Source: Candidatus Thorarchaeota archaeon (lineage in GTDB: Archaea; Asgardarchaeota; Thorarchaeia; Thorarchaeales; Thorarchaeaceae). From it: a stretch of 64,000 nt of DNA. The notes under the pieces were generated by a model, which worked only from the letters and a program-made list of their open reading frames with translations, did no database searches and was not told the DNA's origin. Of this stretch, positions 19,123 through 29,485 are shown in pieces; the stretch's first letter is position 1, and each line of letters starts with the position of its first letter. The stretch covers positions 1 to 64,000 of the forward strand of contig PRDH01000019.1 of NCBI GenBank assembly GCA_003345545.1, in the 5' to 3' direction. Made by a program: the position numbers and the translations under genes.

Positions 19123-19617
19123 GTGGTCGAACTGAAGGTTATATACGCTTTCGTTACTATCACTACTGTGACAGGCAGTATTACCGTACTTGAACATGCG
19201 GATCGCACGCCAGAGGTCACAGACCAAATGACTATAGATGAGGGAACATTCTTAGTGCTACGCTCAGCTTCAGGCGCGTTTACATGCAGATATCCGCCTG
19301 TCCCTCGTCACTGGAACTCACTCGATAGACCTCACGTTGCGCTACTACTGCCTGATGCAAATGGTATCTTCACTGTCTTTCTCTCTCAACCTGAAGAGAA
19401 AGAACCATTCAGCCCGCAGCGACTTCAGACTGTGGATCTCAATCGGCTTCCTGCAAAATCCATCATCGAGATACGACACAGTAACGCACATTATGCATAC
19501 TATCGCCGAGATGATGGCTCATGGACGAAGGTGGCCGAGGCGAATGATCCCTTTGTTGTTGAAGTATTCTCTCATGGCTATGCCCCTATTCTCATGGATA
19601 TGATTCCATCTGCCTAG
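19123..19617 (+). CDS. Hypothetical protein
   Basis: 164 aa ORF, plausible composition, no competing ORF. Confidence 0.4.
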   Translation: MVELKVIYAFVTITTVTGSITVLEHADRTPEVTDQMTIDEGTFLVLRSASGAFTCRYPPVPRHWNSLDRPHVALLLPDANGIFTVFLSQPEEKEPFSPQRLQTVDLNRLPAKSIIEIRHSNAHYAYYRRDDGSWTKVAEANDPFVVEVFSHGYAPILMDMIPSA

Positions 19618-20283
19618 GACGAGTCCCTTTGTTATGAATGATCATCCGGGTTGTTCTAATTTCAATGCGGAATGCAACTCAATGTTCCCAGAGATGCTCA
19701 GAATGAGTGAGAAAGAGGTCTGTGTGGCTACTCTATTGAGAGGCGCCCCCACGAGCTCAGGATGCAGCTGATGATAGCACAGAAAGCTAGTAAAGACATC
19801 CACTATGCGACATTTGCTTAAATGTATTCCAGACTAGTAGAGTCTAGGGGCCCGGGGCCATTCTCTCTCAAAAACAGTTTCTCTCCTCCTTCCATGTTCT
19901 CTTCGGCCCCCCCTCTCTCTTTTCTCAGACTTGATTTCCTTGATGAATCGAGTTGAGGAACGTAATGGAAATCACCACTGGCAGCCCGAAATCCTTGTTG
20001 TCAGCTGTCAACGAATACCAAACTACACGATCGCTGCAAGGCATTGCCTCGGCTGGTTCATTACAGGAATACTTATATGATAATATACTGTAATATATCT
20101 TGGATAGGGGGTCCAACGCGACCTTCATGAGTCTGTTCAATCTCCTCTCTCTCCCTCCCAAATTTCCGACCCGAATGACGTACATCGTCTCTTTCTCGGA
20201 CCCCCTCCTCCCTCCTCTCATCGTTTTTGAAGAACACTTCTTCATGATATCGCTCTCTGTTTGGCTCATAATAGCCTGGTACA

Positions 20284-20847
20284 TTGCTTGTTAAGCCAGC
20301 AAGTTTTAAAGGAGTAGACTCTGGAGCCATGCGAAGGCGAGCAAGCATGTCCACAGCAAAGAGTGCAATTGACAGTACTTTTCGACGGATACTGAAATAC
20401 GCTGCTGAGATCATAATATCGGTCATCCTGCTTGTGATAATCTGCATACCCCTAGCATTCACCATACCAGGATGGTTCCAGCATGTGTTTCTAGGTACTC
20501 CAAGAACTGAATTGACACTCAATCTAGTGGAATGGTTCGGCTATGATGGAGCTCTCTGGGTGACACTCCTGCTTGGACTGATCAGCTTTTCTCTTGGTTA
20601 CTTATACATCTCAAGAATGAAGGCGGGCGTCATATCTGCTGCAGAAGAAGAAATCGTCGAGGAAGTGCCCGAAGTTTCTGAAGAAGAGCCTGAGATTACT
20701 AAGGCTGAAGATGTGGAGGAGGAGGAAGAGATAGCAGCTGAAGATCAAGAGGAAGATGAACATGAGGCAGAACTTGATCTTGAAGGAATAGAGGACGCTC
20801 TAGATGAATCAGTGAAAAACGACGAAGGGAACGCGAGAGACGATTAG
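20284..20847 (+). CDS. Two-TM membrane protein with highly acidic C-terminal tail; start may be internal
   Basis: TM IIISVILLVIICIPLAFTI and ALWVTLLLGLISFSLGYLYI followed by Glu/Asp-rich tail EEEIVEEVPEVSEEEPEI. Confidence 0.65.
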   Translation: MLVKPASFKGVDSGAMRRRASMSTAKSAIDSTFRRILKYAAEIIISVILLVIICIPLAFTIPGWFQHVFLGTPRTELTLNLVEWFGYDGALWVTLLLGLISFSLGYLYISRMKAGVISAAEEEIVEEVPEVSEEEPEITKAEDVEEEEEIAAEDQEEDEHEAELDLEGIEDALDESVKNDEGNARDD

Positions 20848-20872
20848 CTTATTCGTTCCTCACATCATCATG

Positions 20873-21691
20873 CTACATGAGTTTCGTTTTTGTTGCGAGC
20901 TTTTTCACGAGTACTGCAAATGCCCTAGACGCTTTTGAATCTGGATCTGCCAGAACAAATGGGGTGCCATTGTCACTTAGAGTAATCACTCTAGGGTCTA
21001 ATGGAAGAGTACCGAGATGTTCAATTCCATATTCCTTTGCGGCTTTTCTGGCTGCTCCTTCTCCAAAGATCTTGTAGGACTCGCCGCACTTCGGGCAAAC
21101 GAATTCTGCCATGTTCTCCACAATACCGAGGATACGTATGCCCATCTTCTCAACAAGCTGAATCGCTCTCCTAGCATCGAGCACTGCTACTTCTTGAGGC
21201 GTCACCACAATGACCACACCATCGATATCTGGGATTGATTGCAGGATGCTCAATATCTCATCTCCAGTTCCTGGCGGAAGGTCTACAACAAGAACATCAA
21301 GCGATCCCCAATTAACATTGGAGAGGAACTGACTGATTGCCTTTGCGACCATAGGCCCTCGCCACGCAACTGCATCATCATCGTTTCTGAGGAGGAAAGC
21401 CATACTCATGACCTTGACACCAAGTGGTCCAAGGATGGGATTAATGAAATTGCCCTCTGCAGTTGGATGTTTGCCTTCTAGGCCGAGCAGTTTCGGTATA
21501 TTTGGCCCATAGATGTCGACATCGAGGACTCCTGCTGCCTTACCTTCGTGTGCGAATGAAACTGCAAGGTTAGCAGCGACTGTTGTCTTTCCGACTCCTC
21601 CTTTTCCGGACAAAATGACAATCTTGTGCTTTATTCCTTTCATATTCTCTACGACTTCTGGAGGTACAGGTGATTTGGCCATGACAATCAC
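20873..21691 (-). CDS. Mrp/NBP35 family Fe-S cluster carrier ATPase (ApbC-like)
   Basis: VILSGKGGVGKTTVAANLAVSFA, DVDIYGPNIPKLLG, DVLVVDLPPGTGDEILS, FVCPKCGESYKIFGEG. Confidence 0.95.
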   Translation of the reverse strand: MIVMAKSPVPPEVVENMKGIKHKIVILSGKGGVGKTTVAANLAVSFAHEGKAAGVLDVDIYGPNIPKLLGLEGKHPTAEGNFINPILGPLGVKVMSMAFLLRNDDDAVAWRGPMVAKAISQFLSNVNWGSLDVLVVDLPPGTGDEILSILQSIPDIDGVVIVVTPQEVAVLDARRAIQLVEKMGIRILGIVENMAEFVCPKCGESYKIFGEGAARKAAKEYGIEHLGTLPLDPRVITLSDNGTPFVLADPDSKASRAFAVLVKKLATKTKLM

Positions 21692-21739
21692 TATGGGGCG
21701 CCTTACTAGTTCTAAAAAGACTTTGCATACGTTTGAGAA

Positions 21740-22564
21740 CTAAGGGCGTTCTCGAAGACCCTTGAGTGTGTCTAGAATCAGGCGAGCGAGCTCTTCGTTC
21801 GAAGCAGCAACGAAATTCATCATGACACCTTGTTCCAGAGGGCAGCAGAATCTCTCTCCTCTTTGGTCAAGTACGAATCCTCCTGCTTCGAATACCATAT
21901 GTGTTCCGCAGATGTGGATGACTGGCAGTCTGTTCCTCATATCGACCATTCCATCAAGTAGGCCCGCTGCTGTCCAACAGAGGTCAAGTAGATTGCTTCC
22001 GGTTCTTCGTATATCATGCACTGCGCTCATTATTCTCACGGAGCTCTCAAGAAAATCAGATTCCCATGCTCTCTTGGTGTCATAGGATATGACAGCATCT
22101 GCCAGATTGACCGGAGCCGCTGTGGTTAGTTTCGTTCCATTTCGAGTAACCCCTTCGTTCTTTATCGCGACATAGGTTTCATTTGAAAACACTGATTCTA
22201 TGACACTGATTTCTGCATCATCTGAGGTCATTCTGGAGTCGAAAGGCACAATCGATATTCCAATAGACGCAAGAGGAATGCCTCTCCTCAGGTTTGCCGA
22301 ACCGTCAATAGGATCGACAATGGCAAGATACTCCGGTTGTCTGGCGGGCTTTAGAAATCCCTTCTCTTCAGTCAGAATGGCAAATTCCACGTTCGAGCTT
22401 TGAAGAACTGAAATTATCTCATCTTCTGCCCTCAAGTCCGAGACAAGTGTCCGGTCACCGTAGGGATTGATTGTGCCTGTGTACTCATTGGCACAATCCA
22501 CATTCTCGAGGGTATTCCTCTTTGCTGAATGGGTGGCGGCTTTGATGGTCTTGAGCAAGGTCAT
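21740..22564 (-). CDS. Inositol monophosphatase/FBPase family protein
   Basis: ILTEEKG, AIVDPIDGSANLRRGIPLASIGI; C-terminal W/D region degenerate. Confidence 0.85.
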   Translation of the reverse strand: MTLLKTIKAATHSAKRNTLENVDCANEYTGTINPYGDRTLVSDLRAEDEIISVLQSSNVEFAILTEEKGFLKPARQPEYLAIVDPIDGSANLRRGIPLASIGISIVPFDSRMTSDDAEISVIESVFSNETYVAIKNEGVTRNGTKLTTAAPVNLADAVISYDTKRAWESDFLESSVRIMSAVHDIRRTGSNLLDLCWTAAGLLDGMVDMRNRLPVIHICGTHMVFEAGGFVLDQRGERFCCPLEQGVMMNFVAASNEELARLILDTLKGLRERP

Positions 22565-22746
22565 AGTATCTCATCGCGCACACTAGTCTTCTTTGTCTAT
22601 TTCACTTAAGCGGTAGGAATGCCATCACATACAATGCGACGGTGCTAACATGAGTTTTGACAGACCCAACATTCTTGTGATGGAATGTGTGAGTTAGACA
22701 ATACCTTAAATGGTTCAAGGCATGAAATAAAGACGTAAGGCACAAC

Positions 22747-23424
22747 ATGGTGGTTCTCATGGGTTTCTTGAGCGGTAGAAAGAAAGTCGACACAGAACGT
22801 GGAATCCTAGAGATGAAGGGTACAATGAATGCATTGACCCTCAGAGTCAGAAGACTAGAGACCAGAATGGCTGAAGAACAACAGTCTGCAAAGGAGGCTA
22901 TGTCCAGAGGCAACCGGTCCATTGCTCGGTCTCATCTCAGTATTGTCGTGGACCTAGAGAATAGGAAAGCCCGATATCAACAGCAGTATCTAACACTAGA
23001 AACAGCGCTTCTCAACCTCGAGGAAGCAAAGACTCAATCAGAGGTTCTTAGGGCATTCAGTATTGCCAATGATGCCTTGACAGAGGCACGGACTCTCTTG
23101 AAACCCGAGGAAATCCAGGCACAGCTCGATAGGCTCTCTGAATCTTTCGAACACATTTCCATAGCGGGTGAACTGCTCTCGGAGGATCTTAGCGGGGCTG
23201 AGTCCACTGTTGAAATGGAGGAGCGAGTTGACCGCGAACTGGATGCTATGGAAGCAGAGGTTCTTCTTCAGAAAGAGGGAGTTCTTCCACCACTCGAGGT
23301 TGAAGGAGGAAAGAGGCCCAAGGAGGCGACTGCCGAAAAGGCAGGAGAGAAACGGATTGACGCCCTCCTTGCAGACTTGGAGAAAGAAGCTCGTGAAGAA
23401 AGAGAGCGAGAAGCTGAGGGATAG
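22747..23424 (+). CDS. Snf7/ESCRT-III (CHMP/CdvB)-like protein
   Basis: 225 aa, Lys/Arg-rich N-terminus, helix RVRRLETRMAEEQQSAKEAMSRGNRSIARSHLSIVVDLENRKARYQQQYLTLETALLNLEEA, acidic helices, C-terminal MIM1-like KRIDALLADLEKEA. Confidence 0.65.
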   Translation: MVVLMGFLSGRKKVDTERGILEMKGTMNALTLRVRRLETRMAEEQQSAKEAMSRGNRSIARSHLSIVVDLENRKARYQQQYLTLETALLNLEEAKTQSEVLRAFSIANDALTEARTLLKPEEIQAQLDRLSESFEHISIAGELLSEDLSGAESTVEMEERVDRELDAMEAEVLLQKEGVLPPLEVEGGKRPKEATAEKAGEKRIDALLADLEKEAREEREREAEG

Positions 23425-23456
23425 TCGAGTCCACAGAGTCTGAACTTATTCTACAG

Positions 23457-24116
23457 GTGCATGTGACGTTGAGAATAGAACTCGTAGTGTTTGATGTCGA
23501 TGGGACGCTCACCCAGCACAGTAGCGTATGGTGGAGACTTCACGAGCTTTTCGGTACAACCAAGGAGGGTCGAGTCTACTTCGACCAGTATTTCGCTGGA
23601 GAAATCAGTTATCAACAATGGGCTGACTATGATGTAGCTCTCTGGAAAGGACAAGCAGTCAGCCGTGTGTTGAAAGTCGTACAAGACACGCGGCTTGTTG
23701 AGGGCGCCAAAGAAACTATCCAGACCCTACAAGATCATGACATCCACACAGCAATTCTTTCTGGCGGACTCGACATAATGGCCGAGGACATCGCGCGCAG
23801 GGTAGGAATTGAATTCGTCCTGACGAACAGACTTGTCCATAAGAATGGTTACCTGACAGGTACTGTTGAGAACGTTATCGGATGGGCTGAGAAAGCAAGT
23901 CATATTCAGAAGGTTCTTGACCACTTTGGTGTCGAGCGCGAACAGACCGCCTTTGTTGGTGATGGTAGGAATGACATGAGCGTCTTTGCTGTGGTCGGCT
24001 TCTCAATCGCCTTCAATCCCGCAGATCAGGAGGTAGCAAATGCAGCAACGGTCGCTGTGAAAGAGAGCGATCTTCGAGCAATCCTCCCCCATATCATATC
24101 GGGGTACCAGCGATGA
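23457..24116 (+). CDS. HAD phosphatase, phosphoserine phosphatase-like
   Basis: LVVFDVDGTLTQHSSVW, AILSGGLDIMAEDIARRVG, FVGDGRNDMSVFAVVGFSIAFNP. Confidence 0.85.
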   Translation: MHVTLRIELVVFDVDGTLTQHSSVWWRLHELFGTTKEGRVYFDQYFAGEISYQQWADYDVALWKGQAVSRVLKVVQDTRLVEGAKETIQTLQDHDIHTAILSGGLDIMAEDIARRVGIEFVLTNRLVHKNGYLTGTVENVIGWAEKASHIQKVLDHFGVEREQTAFVGDGRNDMSVFAVVGFSIAFNPADQEVANAATVAVKESDLRAILPHIISGYQR

Positions 24117-25302
24117 GAAGAATGAACACATAGACCTGAAGCAGTATGATCATTGCACCCTCAAATAGGTCCAGCTTTTGGTCGTCGGTAATCGCCCGTT
24201 TTAGAAACCACAGACTTCCTGCTATGACAATGATTTGAAAGAGCACATACCTGTCCAAGGGGATGAGGACAAACATCCCAATTCCGCCCATGACCAGCAA
24301 GACAATCTGAAGAACACCTCCAATGAGGTTTCCAATTGCCAGACCTACTTTCCCTTTCGCCGCTGCAATTAATGCAATCCCATGTTCTGGCAATGCTCCA
24401 GCAGCGCCTAATATGAGGGCAGCAATTGCCACGTGATTGATTCCTAGAGCTGAAACGGACTCGCTGAAGCGATCAAGAAACAACTCGACAGAATCTGTCA
24501 GAATCTCGCCAGCAAGGAATATGCCTATGAATCCCATCAGTGCCAAGACCAGAGCACTCCTCTTCCTATGAGAAGGCTGTGCCTTCCCAGTGGTATCAGT
24601 CACACCACCCTTAGCTAATGCTCCCGTGTAAATGATGTATGATAGGAATAACGTAAACGAAGCGACCGCTGGGAATTTTGGATTCAGAGGAGAGTCTGGA
24701 CCGACCATGTCCAGGATTCCCAAGGCGAACATGCTGATTAGAGCAACGATAGTCCACCTGATTAGCACAGAGTCTTTCCTGATTGCCTCCTCTGGCACTT
24801 TCAAGGGCCCTGATTTTCGAGTGGATATGATTATTGTCACTCCTAGGAGCAGCATGTTGAATCCTGCTGCAATTAGAACAGACAAGACAGCAATATCCTG
24901 CAAATCGGGTTGATTGTTCGTCCAACCTGTATACGCAGCTATTCCGCTAATGACTGCCTCAGGCATGTTGCTTGCGAGGCTTGAAAGTATTCCTGCCATG
25001 TAGGCAGTGTAACCCAGATATCCTGCGGCACTCTCAATGCCCTCAACAGCCCATTCTGAGGGTCTGAACGCCAGCCAAATCCCAACAAGAAATCCAAGAG
25101 AGAGAACCAATACCGGTTCAATCCCTGCCAGTCTCAAGTAGAAGTAGACAACCAGTAGACCAATAACCACAGCAAATTCTTTCTTTCCTGCAACGAGCGA
25201 ATCTCTGACTCCATGCAGGTGAGGCTGATCGTTGTCTGCAGACTCGATGATTGATGGTTCCCCCATGAATCTTCGTTGAGGACTTTCTCTCCACAGATTC
25301 AC
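24094..25302 (-). CDS. Sodium/calcium exchanger-like (CaCA superfamily) membrane protein
   Basis: Alpha-repeat-like ILSSLASNMPEAVISGIAA and AAGALPEHGIALIAAAKGKVGLAIGNLIGGVLQ. Confidence 0.75.
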   Translation of the reverse strand: MNLWRESPQRRFMGEPSIIESADNDQPHLHGVRDSLVAGKKEFAVVIGLLVVYFYLRLAGIEPVLVLSLGFLVGIWLAFRPSEWAVEGIESAAGYLGYTAYMAGILSSLASNMPEAVISGIAAYTGWTNNQPDLQDIAVLSVLIAAGFNMLLLGVTIIISTRKSGPLKVPEEAIRKDSVLIRWTIVALISMFALGILDMVGPDSPLNPKFPAVASFTLFLSYIIYTGALAKGGVTDTTGKAQPSHRKRSALVLALMGFIGIFLAGEILTDSVELFLDRFSESVSALGINHVAIAALILGAAGALPEHGIALIAAAKGKVGLAIGNLIGGVLQIVLLVMGGIGMFVLIPLDRYVLFQIIVIAGSLWFLKRAITDDQKLDLFEGAMIILLQVYVFILLIAGTPI

Positions 25303-25338
25303 ACGGGTTTTTAATGATGGCGATTATTCATAGCGCTC

Positions 25339-26505
25339 TCATTTGAGATTCGTATATCGGGCTCCGCTCCCAGTATTGAGAAGAATGACATCTTCGTCAA
25401 AATCAATCGTACCTGCATCGATGAGATTCCTCAGGCCTGCAATCCCGACTGCACTCTCAGGACAGATATCCAATCCCTCCAACCTCGCAACCATGCGTCG
25501 GATTGGTTCGATGTCATGTTCCGCTACTGCTACAGCTCCGCCGCCTGAGTTTCTTATGGCGTTGAGAATCTGCCTTCCAGCGAAAGGACTGGGCACACGA
25601 AGACCGAGTGCCATGGTCTTTCCGTTCACCCAGGGCTCCAGATTGTCTGTTCCCTTCTCTATCGCTCGCACAACGGGAGCACATCCACCACTCTGGGCAG
25701 CATATATTCTTGGACGTTCACTTCCTACAAGGCCCAGAGTTTCAAGCTCCTCAAATGCTTTCCAAATGCCGATGATTGCTGTTCCACCACCAGTAGGACA
25801 GACTATTGCATCGGGGACCGACCAACCCATCTGCTCAGAGATTTCAAAACCAAGAGTCTTTTTTCCTTCTACTCTGTAGGGCTCCTTTGTTGTTGAAAGG
25901 TCTGTCCAATCACCGTTTCTTTTCCTCATTTCTTGTCCTGCGTCTGATATTGTACCGCGCACTCGAACTGTTTCGGCACCGAACAGCTCGCACTGTGTAA
26001 AGAAAGGTTCAGGAGTATCATCCGGCATGAAGATGTGCGCTGACACTCCAGCAGCCGCGCTATATGCGCTCGCAGACACAGCGGCATTGCCAGCTGAAGG
26101 CAGGGCGAAGCTCTTCGCTCCGAGTTCAAGGCTCTTGGATATAGCTGCGCTGAGTCCCCTATCCTTGAAACTCCCTGTTGGATTTTGGGCTTCATCCTTG
26201 ATTCTCAGCATCCTGAGACCCAAGTGCTTTCCCAGCTGTCTTGATAGCAGAAGTGGTGTCCATCCTTCACCAAGACTAATGACGTAAGATGGGGACTTCA
26301 CAGGCAGAAGTTGTGAATATCTCCACATCGAGTTAAGGTCTGAAGGGAACTCTCCGGAATCAATCTCCTCTTGGACGCTGCCCGTGTCATATACTGCAAA
26401 CAGGGGTGATCCACAGACGCAATATGTGCTGAGGTGGTCAGCAGAGTGCTCTCTTCTGCATTGCGGACATTTAAGGTGCGATATATGAGAGATCAATGAG
26501 TTCAC
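25339..26505 (-). CDS. thrC: Threonine synthase
   Basis: N-terminal zinc ribbon CPQCRREHSADHLSTYCVCG, LGEGWTPLL, DEAQNPTGSFKDRGLSAAISKS, PTGGGTAIIG. Confidence 0.9.
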   Translation of the reverse strand: MNSLISHISHLKCPQCRREHSADHLSTYCVCGSPLFAVYDTGSVQEEIDSGEFPSDLNSMWRYSQLLPVKSPSYVISLGEGWTPLLLSRQLGKHLGLRMLRIKDEAQNPTGSFKDRGLSAAISKSLELGAKSFALPSAGNAAVSASAYSAAAGVSAHIFMPDDTPEPFFTQCELFGAETVRVRGTISDAGQEMRKRNGDWTDLSTTKEPYRVEGKKTLGFEISEQMGWSVPDAIVCPTGGGTAIIGIWKAFEELETLGLVGSERPRIYAAQSGGCAPVVRAIEKGTDNLEPWVNGKTMALGLRVPSPFAGRQILNAIRNSGGGAVAVAEHDIEPIRRMVARLEGLDICPESAVGIAGLRNLIDAGTIDFDEDVILLNTGSGARYTNLK

Positions 26506-26621
26506 CTGAACTTAGATTACATGATATTCCGTGCAGTTGTACATAAGCATGTAGGATTGATTGAATGAACACCCTTATTTGTTGTATAGGCGTTCTTCTG
26601 CTCTGAGAGTATTCGGACGGG

Positions 26622-27827
26622 ATGTATCTGGGCGAGCTCAAGCGGATAACGTTGCCCTTCACAGCCATCGTCGGCCTAGAAAAGCTAAAGCTAGCCCTAC
26701 TTCTAAACGGTGTGAATCCTTCTATCGGAGGCGTGCTCATCTCAGGTCCGAAAGGTACAGGGAAGACGACTGTTGTTCGAGCACTTGCTGATCTGCTCCC
26801 TGAAGTCGATGTGGTGAAAGACTGTCGTTTTGGCTGCAATCCGAGTACTCCGGATTTCTTCTGCGAAGAATGCAAGTCTCGTGTGTCAGGTGGTGCAGCG
26901 CTTGAATCTACCAGACGGAAGATGCGGGTTGTGAATCTGCCTCTATCGACCACTGAGGATCGCCTTATTGGTGCATTAGACATCGAGCAAGTCCTTCAGG
27001 AGGGGATTCGTGCACTCAAACCAGGGATACTTGCCGATGCGCATCGAAATGTTCTGTATGTTGATGAAGTGAACCTATTGCCAGATCACCTCGTTGATGA
27101 CTTCCTCGATGCCGCTGCGACAAAGGTCAACACGATTGAACGCGAAGGAATCTCTATTTCGCATCCCTCGGACTTTGTCCTTATAGGCACAATGAACCCA
27201 GAAGAAGGCGAGCTCCGACCGCAGCTATTAGATCGATTCGCTCTCCATGTTGCAATTGGCTCGAATCACTCAATCGAAGAACGGATGGAGCTTGTAAGAA
27301 GGAATCTTGAGTTTGAGAGAGACCCAGATGGATTTCGTGCACGCTGGTCGGATGCTCAGCAAGAGATGCGAGAAAGGGTCGTTCGTGCCAAAGAATCACT
27401 GGAAAGCGTAGAGCTAGACGATACGAACCTACGCGCCATAGCAATGGCCTGTGATGCATTAGAAGTCGATGGTGTTCGACCGGACATTGTGATTAGCAAG
27501 ACAGCAATTACACATGCCGCATTTCAAGGCCGCGCACAGGTCACTCTTGAAGACATGAAGCTTGCTTCGCAACTCGCCTTAAGTCATAGAACTCGTAGAG
27601 GTGGTCTCTTGGAGCCTCCCTCTTCTGACGATATTGATCGGGCAATAACAAAAGCGGTAGAAATTGCAAAGAAGAATGACCGCAGGAAATCACCCACTGA
27701 AGTTCCGAAGGAGGATGAAGAGCCCGCTGAGCAAGGAGAGCGGCGAAGCGGAGGTCGCTTTGGCCGGCAATCAAGCTTTGCTCAATTCGAAAGACAGGAG
27801 GGCAAAAAAAAACTCCCGGAAAAATAA
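26622..27827 (+). CDS. Magnesium chelatase ChlI/BchI-like AAA+ ATPase
   Basis: [75 protein letters not shown]. Confidence 0.92.
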   Translation: MYLGELKRITLPFTAIVGLEKLKLALLLNGVNPSIGGVLISGPKGTGKTTVVRALADLLPEVDVVKDCRFGCNPSTPDFFCEECKSRVSGGAALESTRRKMRVVNLPLSTTEDRLIGALDIEQVLQEGIRALKPGILADAHRNVLYVDEVNLLPDHLVDDFLDAAATKVNTIEREGISISHPSDFVLIGTMNPEEGELRPQLLDRFALHVAIGSNHSIEERMELVRRNLEFERDPDGFRARWSDAQQEMRERVVRAKESLESVELDDTNLRAIAMACDALEVDGVRPDIVISKTAITHAAFQGRAQVTLEDMKLASQLALSHRTRRGGLLEPPSSDDIDRAITKAVEIAKKNDRRKSPTEVPKEDEEPAEQGERRSGGRFGRQSSFAQFERQEGKKKLPEK

Positions 27828-27868
27828 GAAATCCAGAGGGGAATCCCATCAAGGGCACAATATGTGCG

Positions 27869-29302
27869 GTGATGATGGTCGTTGTCTTCAGCTATTTTCT
27901 CTGGATTTTTGTAAGTCCGTTGAATTGGCTGTTTGGTTCCTGGATTCTTGAGTTTCCTCCTCTCCATGTCATCATTATTGACACCATCGTCTATATCCCT
28001 CTTATCTGGCGACTCGTTAGGAAATGGCTTGAAGTCATGACCCGGCGAAAGGGCGGACCTACAGCTGGAATCGACACAGTGGAACCAGGTCGCGCCTTGC
28101 CTGAATCTGGTGATGAGTGGGGACTTGCGACAAGACCCTATGTTCCAGAAAAGCCGAGTCTGATTACAGGACCAAAATCCGACATTAGAGAGTCTCCTTT
28201 TGGGCTGAACGATGATTTCTTTGTCAAAATGCCCGATATCGACACGGGAGAGGAGATCTTCGATAATGAAAAGCTCCGGATGAGAGCCATGATTCGTTCT
28301 AGAGTCACAACTGGGAACTGGATCAACAAACGAGTAGGTTCACGAGCAATGGGGTCTTTGAAGTCCTCAGGTGCAGTGAAACACGGACGGCCTATCCGCT
28401 CCCGAATGCCTAACCGAGAAATCGAGAGCATACATGTTACTTCAACAGTACTTGCAGCAATTGCTAGAACCGGCGATGCACAGCATTTGCCAATTCGAAT
28501 CACGCGTGGTGACCTTCGTGAGAACATGTTCGCTGGCAGGTGCCCTCTAACGATTATTCTTGTCATCGACGTAAGCCTATCAATGAAGGGCAGCATGGAG
28601 GAAGTCAGGCAGCTTCTCGAACGCATTGAAGGCGAAACACGTGGTTCCAAGGACCGGACCGGAATCATAGCCTTCAAGGATAGCGGAGCCGTGGAAGTTC
28701 AGGCTCCTACAACCAATTGGAATAAGATCTACAGAGCTCTGGGCCGACTGAGGATATCTGGTCTGACACCGCTTGCAGACGCTCTCCGAAAGGCGTTTGA
28801 AACTATCCAGAGAGAGCGAATGAGGAATCCTGATATCGAGCCTTTTGTCATGATTATCTCAGATTTCTCACCAAATATCCCGCTAGCTCAGTCCGTCGGA
28901 CCCGGTGACAGTCAGTATACACCCGTGCAAGATCTCATCAGGACTTCTAGAATGATGCGCAAGGCGAAGATTCGCTTCGCCGCTATCAATGTTGACCCGG
29001 AGCAGAGTAGATGGCCAAGATTCCTTAAGCGTCCTTATCATGAAGCGCTCGAACTAGCAGCAATGCTTAGAGCCAGGAAGGACGGTCTTGATGATCCAAT
29101 CGAAGCAGTTCTTGCAGTGGACGAGTTTAGGAGGTCTTTCGGTGCCTATCTCGTAGCTAGGGCCGGTGGCGGTCGAGCACACCTTTCACGAGAGCTCATG
29201 AAGGAGAAATCGATACTTCGGACTCTCTTGCATACTGGTAGAACTAGAACACGACTTCGTGAGGAAGACCTGAGTGAGATTGAAGCATATCTTCCAAAAT
29301 GA
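27869..29302 (+). CDS. Magnesium chelatase ChlD-like VWA-domain protein, N-terminal TM segments
   Basis: VIDVSLSMKGSMEEVRQLL (MIDAS), GLTPLADALRKAF; hydrophobic N-terminus if the annotated start is correct. Confidence 0.85.
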   Translation: MMMVVVFSYFLWIFVSPLNWLFGSWILEFPPLHVIIIDTIVYIPLIWRLVRKWLEVMTRRKGGPTAGIDTVEPGRALPESGDEWGLATRPYVPEKPSLITGPKSDIRESPFGLNDDFFVKMPDIDTGEEIFDNEKLRMRAMIRSRVTTGNWINKRVGSRAMGSLKSSGAVKHGRPIRSRMPNREIESIHVTSTVLAAIARTGDAQHLPIRITRGDLRENMFAGRCPLTIILVIDVSLSMKGSMEEVRQLLERIEGETRGSKDRTGIIAFKDSGAVEVQAPTTNWNKIYRALGRLRISGLTPLADALRKAFETIQRERMRNPDIEPFVMIISDFSPNIPLAQSVGPGDSQYTPVQDLIRTSRMMRKAKIRFAAINVDPEQSRWPRFLKRPYHEALELAAMLRARKDGLDDPIEAVLAVDEFRRSFGAYLVARAGGGRAHLSRELMKEKSILRTLLHTGRTRTRLREEDLSEIEAYLPK

Positions 29303-29485
29303 TTGCACGGTTTTGCACTCGCGATTAGATTATTAACGGGGGCAGTGTTCTTGACATATGCGCATGGCTGATAGATGTCTTCTGTCATAGTGAGCGAGGA
29401 GAGCCCCGTACGGGTTTCTGTGAATTTGCTTTTCATGCACCAGACACAAGTCGTGCGCACCCTTCAAAACAGAGGAGTTCAATGA

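Noticed and set aside
19925-20522. Minus-strand ORFs 19925..20284 and 20073..20522
   Set aside because: Overlap the polypyrimidine tract and the 20284 + strand membrane protein; composition (GRRGSEKE, GGRERR) is an artefact of C/T-rich DNA on the other strand.
23457-25302. Considered that HAD and exchanger genes next to the ESCRT-III-like gene form an ESCRT operon
   Set aside because: The exchanger is on the opposite strand and the HAD protein is a generic phosphatase; no functional link visible.
26471-26983. 170-aa minus-strand ORF overlapping threonine synthase and ChlI
   Set aside because: Overlaps two well-supported genes, no recognisable motif.
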